Source: JAHCHG01 sp038246645 (GTDB taxonomy: Bacteria > Acidobacteriota > Blastocatellia > Pyrinomonadales > Pyrinomonadaceae). From it: a DNA stretch of 11,564 bases. Numbering within the stretch: the first letter of the stretch is position 1; each line of letters begins with the position of its first letter. A program made the translations under genes and the position numbers. The notes under the pieces are model-generated. The model had not been told where the DNA came from and searched no databases. It worked only from the letters and a program-made list of their open reading frames with translations. Location of the stretch: the NCBI GenBank assembly GCA_038246645.1, contig JBBRVS010000185.1:1-11564 (forward strand), given 5' to 3'. Shown piece after piece: positions 1 to 5,343 of this stretch.

Positions 1-96
1 AGCATTTATAATTAAAATTATCTCTGCATTTTGTTGAAGCCTTTTTAATTATTTTCAAATTTTCGGTTAATTTTTCAAGTCTTTTGTTTTCAATGA

Positions 97-327
97 TTCT
101 GTTTTTCGATTTCGCCCAAAATTGGCGAAGGTATTGGTCTTAATATTCTCTATGATGGAGGTGATGGATTGCACAATAATCAAACAAATGTCGGAGGCTA
201 TCCTGCTTTTTTGATTGGTCGCTGCAATCGCTGTGGAAATGTCCAACAATTTCGCTTGGAATATTCAAATTATGATGGAACATTCATGCACGATACTAAC
301 TGGAAATCGTTACCCAAATCAGAGTAG
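97..327 (+). pseudogene. Orphan 3' fragment of an unidentified gene
   Basis: The frame is open from just after a TGA at 94-96 to a TAG at 325-327 and encodes about 75 residues with no ATG or GTG start before residue 64. From about position 121 onward the translation looks protein-like: a glycine/aspartate-rich stretch, then a Cys-x2-Cys pair (RCNRCGN) and aromatic-rich sequence ending KSLPKSE. The CxxC could be half of a zinc knuckle. I do not recognise the family. The absence of a start codon and the AT-rich, low-complexity DNA before it suggest that the 5' part was lost by deletion or rearrangement. It may instead be a chance open frame. A minus-strand reading of 67-249 is less protein-like. 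Confidence 0.35.
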
Positions 328-401
328 ATTTGTGATTAAATAGTAAAAGTAACGGTCATAATTATTTATGAGTTTAAATTTTTAACTTTGAGGTAGAAAA
401 A

Positions 402-722
402 GTGCCAGCAATTTTAGATGAAGTAATTGAAAAAGTCGCAACCTTAACCGATGAAGAACGCCGCGAATTAATGAAACTTTTGCGGGAACAGGAAAGCGAA
501 ATAAAATTGAACGGCGGAAAAAATCCGAGTCCGAATATTGAATGGCTCAAAGCGCATCGCAATGAAGTTGCCGGTAAATATGTCGCATTAGAAAACGGCA
601 AACTTGTCGCCGAAGGCAAAACTCTGCGGGAAGTTGACCGGGAAGCAAAGCGAAAAGGCGCGAAAAAACCGCTTTTGACGTATGTCGCGGCAGAAGATGA
701 AGAACTTTGGGCTGGTTGGTAA
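402..722 (+). CDS. DUF5678 family protein
   Basis: The 106-residue product has two parts. Residues 5-33 form an acidic/basic amphipathic helix (ILDEVIEKVATLTDEERREL). Residues 47-96 match the DUF5678 pattern: W48-L, then GKYVALENGKLVAEG, then a helix with REVDREAKRKG, then PLLTYV. DUF5678 proteins are small, soluble and of unknown biochemical function. The GTG start is supported by TGAGG 8-9 bases upstream and by the N-terminal helix; no ATG lies nearby in frame. The aspartic protease gene starts 2 bases after the stop codon, so the two are very probably co-transcribed and translationally coupled. The C-terminal acidic tail ending LWAGW resembles the aromatic GW tails I recall in this family. 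A long minus-strand frame over the same bases is a shadow. The family call is from pattern memory. Confidence 0.82.
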   Translation: MPAILDEVIEKVATLTDEERRELMKLLREQESEIKLNGGKNPSPNIEWLKAHRNEVAGKYVALENGKLVAEGKTLREVDREAKRKGAKKPLLTYVAAEDEELWAGW

Positions 723-982
723 AAATGACTCACAAAATCGAATTTGAAAAACTAATCCGATATGATGCCGCGCAAGCCGGCATTTCATTGATTGTTGAAC
801 TGCGTTTGGGAAAAGATTCAACTAAATTTGAAGCAAAAATAGATACGGGTTCATCCTTTTGCATTTTTGAACGTAAATACGGCGAAGAAATCGGATTGAA
901 AATTGAAACAGGTTTGCGTAATAGAGTAGGCACGGCAACCGATTCATTTTGGGTTTTCGGTCATCAGCTGACTCTTATAAGC

Positions 983-1103
983 AGGTGAGCAAAAGTTGTA
1001 AGATATTATGAAAATTCTAAAAATCCCTTTAAACATCAGATGTAAGAGAATTTAAGAGTTTTCTGACATTATCCATTATCCATTTTTAATTATCCATTGG
1101 TGC
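983..1103. other. Insertion of about 121 bp inside the protease gene
   Basis: This segment separates two halves of one protease reading frame. Removing 121 bases restores the frame and recreates ATAAGCTTAG at the junction, so GC at 981-982 and at 1102-1103 looks like a 2-bp target duplication. The insert is AT-rich, has no coding potential and carries a heptameric repeat array at 1068-1098. It brings in the premature TGA at 986. No clear terminal inverted repeat is visible. The exact edges could move by a few bases. Confidence 0.55.
1068..1098. repeat. Heptameric GGATAAY array, 31 bp
   Basis: Read on the minus strand this is AAT followed by four 7-base units. Three are GGATAAT and the second is the degenerate TAAAAAT. 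It has the same length, the same first 13 bases and the same last seven bases as 8167-8197. It lies inside the insertion in the protease gene, so this repeat type is probably part of a mobile or recombining intergenic element. Confidence 0.65.
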
Positions 1104-1282
1104 TTAGTTGAAGAATATCAGTTTGATGTAATGGTCTATTTTGCCGAAGACGAAAATTTTAAACGGAATGTTTTAGGCAGCCGCGGCGCAATTGAGAATT
1201 TAAAAATCGGAACTATTGACTACGACGGCAGACTTTATCTGAGCCGTTATGAGAGCGAATAATTTTATACCCTGAAAAATTT

Positions 1283-1471
1283 ATGAAAATCATCCGTTGG
1301 ATTTGCGCCGTTTTATTTCTTGTTTTGTTGATTCTTCTGCAGAGACTTTTGTCGAGCGGAGATTTTTCAAACGGAAAACTGCTTGCCGGAATTATTCTCG
1401 GCGCGGTGATTATTTCGATTCTGTTTTTCTGGAGCAGCGCACAGGTCAGGAAAATTGAAAATAAAGAATAA
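1283..1471 (+). CDS. Small two-helix membrane protein
   Basis: The 62-residue product begins with a basic MKIIR, followed by a hydrophobic helix at about residues 6-23. A short polar loop (SSGDFSNGK) leads to a second hydrophobic helix at about 33-51 and a basic, charged tail (QVRKIENKE). Two hydrophobic segments with charged ends and a clean start are more than chance composition. No enzymatic motif is visible and I do not recognise the family. It begins 20 bases after the broken protease gene in the same direction, so it may have belonged to the same transcript. No strong ribosome binding site precedes it. Small size leaves some doubt that it is expressed. Confidence 0.55.
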   Translation: MKIIRWICAVLFLVLLILLQRLLSSGDFSNGKLLAGIILGAVIISILFFWSSAQVRKIENKE

Positions 1472-1565
1472 AGAATTTATAATCCCGCAAATGAACGGGA
1501 AATTTAACAATTGAAGATAAAGGTCGTTTGGTGCGTTTGGTAAAGTTTTCTAACTATAATCGAGA

Positions 1566-2026
1566 GTGAATAAAAATGAATCCGATAGATCTTCACAAAT
1601 GCTGCTTCACGTTATTTTTTCGACGAAGAATCAAGAACCGTTTATTACAAAAGAAGTCGAACCTTTTCTCTACGATAAAATTTCCAAAATCCTTTTTGAC
1701 GAATGCTATTCGCCTGCGCTGATTATCGGCGGCGATGTCGAGCGCATATTCACATAATTTATGCTCAATCGCGTGAGTGGTCGCCGGACGCAGTTATTAA
1801 CCGCGTCAAAATGCGAAGTGCCGAATTTATGAAAAAATGGATCACGGATTTTGAATGGCAGAAAGGCTATGGCGTGTTTACGATCAGCCGTTCGGCTGAT
1901 GAGATCGAGAAAAAATATATCGCCGACCAAAAAGAATTTCATAAAACCACCTCATACAAAGACGAATTTCGGGGAATTTTAAGAAGACACGAAATCGAAT
2001 TTGATGAAAACGGGCTTTGGGAATAA
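1566..2026 (+). pseudogene. IS200/RAYT-like Y1 transposase, frameshifted
   Basis: HUH-type single-strand transposases of the IS200/IS605 and REP-associated (RAYT) group cut and join DNA hairpins with one tyrosine. The first frame (GTG 1566) gives LLHVIFSTKNQEPF, the family's N-terminal strand, and continues to GGDVE, then stops at 1755. The frame two bases on continues with HIHIIYAQS from position 1745: this is the metal-binding His-x-His that should directly follow GGDVE-x. After it come WQKGYGVF, the tyrosine helix EIEKKYIADQKEFH and a C-terminal ILRRHEIEFDENGLWE, all in family order. One base is missing between about 1741 and 1745. Restored, the protein would be about 150 residues. The site has no slippery heptamer, so I read it as a dead gene rather than programmed frameshifting. 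Flanking imperfect palindromes that would define the element were not clear. Confidence 0.88.
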
Positions 2027-2059
2027 TCGTCGGCACGGATTTTGTGTGAAAAGAAAATC

Positions 2060-3757
2060 TTACTTAAAAATCCTCTTAAATTCCTGTAATTGTTCGATCG
2101 TACCGAGAATATTCAGCGTGCTTCCCTTCGGCAGAACCGTGTCGGGCGGCGGGTTGGCGATTGTTTCGCCTTTTGATTCGACGGCTAGAACGATCATTCC
2201 GGTCAACGCACCGATCTTGCTTTGTTCGAGAGTTTTACGCGCCAGACATTTCGGCAGATTGACCGTGAAAAACTCGACTCCTTCGCCTAAAATTACCGGA
2301 TCGCGCCCCTGAATCAAAGACATAATCCATTCCGCGCCGAGCGGTGCATAGCTTAGAACAAAATCCGCTCCGGCGCGGTGAATCGCTTCGAGATTGCGTG
2401 AATGCGTGATGCGGCTGACGATTCGAATATCGGGCTTGAGCCTTCGGCAGTAGATCGAAAGATAGATATTAACCTCGTCTTTATTGGTCGAGAGAATGAC
2501 GAGTGGAACTTCCCTGAGTCCGGCGCGAAACAGATTTTCGCAGTCGGCGGCATCGCCGATGATGAGACGGTCGGGAATATCGCCGATGATTTCGCGCATT
2601 TCCTTTTTCAGCTCGACCATATAAACCTTCAGATTTTTCTTCTTTAAGGCGATCCCTGCCGAGCGTCCGACCTTTCCGCCGCCGAGAATCAAGACGGCAT
2701 CCGAATGCCGCGTGTCAGCTTTGAGCATTTCTTCGAGTTTAGCAATCTGCTCGCGTGTGCCGACCGCAACCGGAACGCTGAAATCGGCGAGAACTTTGTC
2801 CGGGTCGGCAGGCAAGAGATGTCCGCGCTCCCAAACTCCGATAATATTGACTCCGGTTAGTTCCCGAATCTGCGTTTCGCGGATTTTCTTGCCGCTGACC
2901 GGCGTGTCGTGGACGGTAAATTCGACGACCTGCCAATCATTGAATCTTCCGATAATATGCGCCCGTTTATCGCCGATGCTGATGCGGTTTGCCAGATGTT
3001 CGCCCAGAATGCGTTTGAGCGGAAGCACGTGCGTCGCGCCGCTCAGTTCGAGAATATCAATCGAATCTCCGACTTCGGCGGTCGCCGCAATCGGCACATC
3101 CGGCGCAACCTCGCGCACGGTCAGCGTAATATTCGTATTGGTCGTGTCGGCATCGTTGGCGAAAACCAGCAACGCTTTTTTAACATTAAGTCGTTCATAC
3201 GTCGAATGACTGTCAACAAAACCGTGAACAACCGAAATTCCGCTTTGGGAAAGGTTGGCGGCGGTTGCGGCATCGGATTCGATGACGAAATAGGGAATTT
3301 GATTATGGTTCAGTCTTTTGATCAGATTCGGCGCGATTGAATCGAAATGACAAATTATCACGTGTCCCTGCGTTTCGGGCGGAACTTCGCGCGGTGCCTG
3401 TGTGTGGAGCTGGGCTTCGATCCACGGCGCATAAAAAAATCGGATAAATGCAAACGGCAGCATTATCAACAGCAAAATAATGCCGGACATCAAAACGACG
3501 ATACTGAACAGTCGACCGAGATCGCTCTCAAACGTAATATCGCCGAAACCGAGCGTACTCATCACCGTCAAAGTCCAGTATAACCCCGTAATCCAGGAAT
3601 AATCGCGCCCTTCATACGCCATTAAAAAATGAAAGAGAACGGAAAAAAAAGCAATTACGGCAAAAAGTAAAATTATATATTTGGCGAGAGCCTTGATGTT
3701 TTGACGGGTTTGAGTCTGGCTGACGAAATAAGTTATTTGCGTTGCTAAAAACTTCAT
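2060..3757 (-). CDS. Potassium channel with two RCK (TrkA-N/TrkA-C) repeats
   Basis: This 565-residue inner-membrane protein should form a K+-selective pore gated by cytoplasmic RCK rings. Helix 1 lies at about residues 26-47. The pore helix runs into a selectivity filter S67-TLGFGD-73, a variant of TVGYGD, and helix 2 is at about 82-108 with G92 as a possible hinge. RCK repeat 1 spans about 130-345: a Rossmann half from GHVIICHFD and a TrkA-C half from about 265. RCK repeat 2 spans about 350-565: a Rossmann half VLILGGGKVGRS with an intact GxGxxG-type loop and an acidic E382 after strand 2, then a TrkA-C half from about 480. Tandem RCKs in one chain recall the Geobacter GsuK type. In the first repeat the glycine loop is replaced by CHFDS, so nucleotide binding there is doubtful, while the second could bind NAD(H) or a similar ligand. 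The ATG has only a weak ribosome site. It is divergent from queD and convergent with the dead transposase. Confidence 0.93.
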   Translation of the reverse strand: MKFLATQITYFVSQTQTRQNIKALAKYIILLFAVIAFFSVLFHFLMAYEGRDYSWITGLYWTLTVMSTLGFGDITFESDLGRLFSIVVLMSGIILLLIMLPFAFIRFFYAPWIEAQLHTQAPREVPPETQGHVIICHFDSIAPNLIKRLNHNQIPYFVIESDAATAANLSQSGISVVHGFVDSHSTYERLNVKKALLVFANDADTTNTNITLTVREVAPDVPIAATAEVGDSIDILELSGATHVLPLKRILGEHLANRISIGDKRAHIIGRFNDWQVVEFTVHDTPVSGKKIRETQIRELTGVNIIGVWERGHLLPADPDKVLADFSVPVAVGTREQIAKLEEMLKADTRHSDAVLILGGGKVGRSAGIALKKKNLKVYMVELKKEMREIIGDIPDRLIIGDAADCENLFRAGLREVPLVILSTNKDEVNIYLSIYCRRLKPDIRIVSRITHSRNLEAIHRAGADFVLSYAPLGAEWIMSLIQGRDPVILGEGVEFFTVNLPKCLARKTLEQSKIGALTGMIVLAVESKGETIANPPPDTVLPKGSTLNILGTIEQLQEFKRIFK

Positions 3758-3949
3758 TATTTTGAAATGTTTTGACGAACCGATTCTACCGTTTTATAAA
3801 ACTTTGACATTAAACCATATATCATCACGCCCCGAAATATTCAAAGAGGACGCGTTACTATATGATGAAAAATAATATAAATTCGCCCGTTTTTAAAATT
3901 ATTCGAAAAAGATTGTTCGGTGGGTTTTAAGGAATTAAAGTTTTTAAGT

Positions 3950-3955
3950 TAAAAT
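3950..3955 (+). promoter_or_regulatory. Possible -10 box for queD (near-leaderless)
   Basis: TAAAAT ends 7 bases before the queD ATG at 3963. If it works as a -10 box, transcription would start almost at the ATG and the mRNA would be leaderless, which would fit the lack of a ribosome site there. No convincing -35 box is seen. The rest of the 205-base divergent region (3758-3962) also shows TAGAAT on the minus strand (3788-3783), a candidate -10 for the channel gene. Both are weak calls. Confidence 0.25.
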
Positions 3956-3962
3956 CGGGTTT

Positions 3963-4346
3963 ATGCAATCATTTTTTGAAGTAATGATCGAACGGAATTT
4001 CTCGAGCGCCCATCAATTGCGCGGTTATAAAGGGAAATGCGAAAACCTGCACGGGCATAATTATAAGATCGAGATTTTCGCAAAAGGCGCGGAACTCAAC
4101 AATATCGGGCTTTTAATTGATTTCGGCGATCTAAAGAAAGCTGCCGATGAAGTCGTCAATTATCTCGATCACCGGAATATCAACGAGCTTCCGCCGTTTG
4201 ATGAAGAACTCAATCCTTCGGCTGAAAATCTGGCGCGGTTTATTCTGGAATACTTAAATTCACGCGTCGCCGACGAACGCGTGATGGTGCATAAGGTGCG
4301 CTGCTACGAAACGCCGACGAGCGTGGCGACCTATCAGGTCGGCTGA
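3963..4346 (+). CDS. queD: 6-carboxy-5,6,7,8-tetrahydropterin synthase (QueD)
   Basis: QueD converts 7,8-dihydroneopterin triphosphate to 6-carboxytetrahydropterin, the second step towards preQ0 and queuosine in tRNA. The 127-residue product has the family's zinc ligands His17 (SSAHQL), His30 and His32 (LHGHNY). The catalytic Cys26 is placed as C-x3-HGH, the spacing that separates QueD from eukaryotic-type pyruvoyl-tetrahydropterin synthases. Asp69-His70 in LDHRNIN and Glu116 in YETPTS fit the remaining catalytic and substrate-anchoring positions, and NPSAENLARF is the conserved helix. Length is normal. No other queuosine gene (queC, queE, queF) lies in the window. The ATG at 3963 fits the usual N-terminus; upstream sequence has no obvious preQ1 riboswitch. 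Confidence 0.95.
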   Translation: MQSFFEVMIERNFSSAHQLRGYKGKCENLHGHNYKIEIFAKGAELNNIGLLIDFGDLKKAADEVVNYLDHRNINELPPFDEELNPSAENLARFILEYLNSRVADERVMVHKVRCYETPTSVATYQVG

Positions 4347-4679
4347 TTTTATTTGCGATTTGCGATTGGTTTTTATTAATTGATCAGACAAATTAATGTT
4401 GGAATATGCTTTGTTACACAAATCAATTAAATTATGCAAATAAAGATGTTATTGAAAAACAGCATTTTATGGTATTGACAGAAATCTTTAATTATCCATA
4501 GCTTAGTGATATTTATGCAATAAAGCCATTGTGAACTGTTAATAATTTCCAAATCTTAAAACTCTTTCATAGAATTAATTTCTTGTGTTAAGATTATGCC
4601 CAAATCTTTTGAATAATAAAAAAATTAGGTAAGAAGATTTTAGAAAACAATAAATTAATAAGAATCTTACCCAGTAAAT
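4347..4679. other. AT-rich intergenic region without a gene
   Basis: These 333 bases have stops in all frames and no clear gene remnant. Near the left end is a short direct repeat (GATTTGC twice at about 4355-4369). A single GGATAAT heptamer followed by TAAAGAT lies on the minus strand at about 4485-4498. TTGACA at 4475-4480 has no good -10 box 16-18 bases on. The right end holds the inverted repeat listed next. Base composition is much more AT-rich than the flanking queD gene. Confidence 0.6.
4628..4671. repeat. Inverted repeat GGTAAGA/TCTTACC before membrane gene
   Basis: GGTAAGA (4628-4634) and TCTTACC (4665-4671) are perfect 7-base inverted arms with a 30-base AT-rich gap. The right arm ends 8 bases before the ATG at 4680. 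It could be an operator or a 5' leader hairpin covering the start; in AT-rich DNA chance is also possible. Confidence 0.35.
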
Positions 4680-5120
4680 ATGATTAAAATTACATCAACA
4701 CTATTAGGATTACTTTCTGCAATTCTAATTTGTATCATCTTTCTAATTCCATTATTTCTTGGAGCAAAAGTTGATGGAGATGTGTTGATTAGCATTATAA
4801 CTTTAATCATATTAGGAGCCAGTTGGTTTTTTAGTGCAATTGTTTTTATGGAAAATGCAGATACGGTTGCAAAAGTATTTGCTCGTGCATTTTTAATCTG
4901 GGGAGCAGAATAGTTAGTAATAATGTTTATTTTTATTCTTACTTCATTCATAAACCTTATGTTTTTTCAAGATACTGATAGTAAGTCTGCAAAAGGTTTG
5001 ATTGAGGTCTTTGCATTAGTTGTTTCATTACTTTCACAGATTGGATTCTGTATATTAATGGCGTTTAGCTGTATGATAGGTTATGTCATTTCAATTTTCT
5101 TACCGAAAGAATTAGCTTAA
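4680..5120 (+). pseudogene. Four-helix membrane protein gene with an in-frame TAG
   Basis: Two open frames (4680-4913, 77 residues; 4923-5120, 65 residues) lie in the same reading frame, separated only by TAG at 4911-4913 and three sense codons before the next ATG. Read through, they form one protein of 146 residues. Hydrophobic helices lie at about residues 5-28 and 35-58, then after the stop at about 79-95 and 108-138. The third helix begins right after the stop (LVIMFIFILT), so the TAG cuts a natural helix boundary or tryptophan/glutamine codon. A single-base change of CAG or TGG to TAG is the simple explanation. The alternative is two separately translated two-helix peptides; neither start has a clear ribosome site. 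GC content is far below queD and the receptor gene, suggesting transfer. The family is not recognised. Confidence 0.55.
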
Positions 5121-5206
5121 TAAAAAGTAGAAAATACTTAATAAATCTTTAGATAAATCCTTAACTTAATAAAATTTATAGAACAAAGCCGTTGAAATAT
5201 ATAAAC

Positions 5207-5273
5207 TTCGGAATAACTAATAACTGAAAACGAATAACCGGATTATCAACTTTCAGTTATTAGTTATTCCGAA
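5207..5273. repeat. Perfect 23-bp inverted repeat, heptamer-based hairpin
   Basis: Arms 5207-5229 and 5251-5273 are exact reverse complements of 23 bases, separated by 21 bases. The left arm and part of the loop read as successive 7-base units from 5211: GAATAAC, TAATAAC, TGAAAAC, GAATAAC. The hairpin has no T-tract after it on either side. It lies 70 bases before the receptor gene, so it could end upstream transcripts, shape the receptor mRNA leader, or be a transposed repeat. Confidence 0.85.
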
Positions 5274-5343
5274 CCAGTTCCTTTATTTTTGTCTTATTAG
5301 CTATTCTCCAAAATGCAGACTTTTTGTTGAGCGACGTAAATTT

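Larger units (their letters stand above)
725..1262 (+). pseudogene. Retropepsin-like aspartic protease gene, split by an insertion
   Basis: The first half (725-985, ATG start) encodes 87 residues with the clan AA catalytic motif DTGSS (Asp40-Thr41-Gly42) after a beta-strand-rich start, in the order expected for a single-domain retropepsin fold. It stops at TGA 986-988. The second half (1107-1262) is in another frame and encodes the missing C-terminal region: FDVMVYFAEDENFKRNVLG, then a strand GTIDYDGRLYLS near the end. Rejoining AGC at 980-982 to TTA at 1104-1106 gives a continuous reading TLIS-LVEEYQFD, so the intact protein was about 140 residues, normal for these proteins. The gene sits 2 bases after DUF5678 and was probably in its operon. 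As it stands the product lacks half of the fold and is very likely inactive. What is inferred is the parent sequence, not the presence of both halves. Confidence 0.82.

Noticed and set aside
1..139. Minus-strand open frame with a basic, lysine-rich translation running off the left edge, and a longer minus-strand frame at 67-249
   Set aside because: Neither has a convincing start or recognisable motif, and they overlap the more protein-like plus-strand fragment. AT-rich DNA read backwards easily gives lysine-rich frames.
374..733. Minus-strand 119-residue frame over the DUF5678 gene
   Set aside because: Serine/phenylalanine-rich shadow of a clearly recognised plus-strand gene.
1483..1500. Small hairpin TCCCG-N8-CGGGA after the two-helix membrane gene
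   Set aside because: Only 5 base pairs and no T-tract, so it is not a supported terminator; it could be a transposon-end hairpin but nothing else confirms that.
1528..1560. TATAAT at 1555-1560 before the transposase frame, as a promoter
   Set aside because: No -35 box at 16-18 bases, and the gene downstream is dead.
2712..3209. Plus-strand 165-residue frame inside the channel gene
   Set aside because: Antisense to the RCK domains, with low-complexity serine/arginine-rich translation and no family resemblance.
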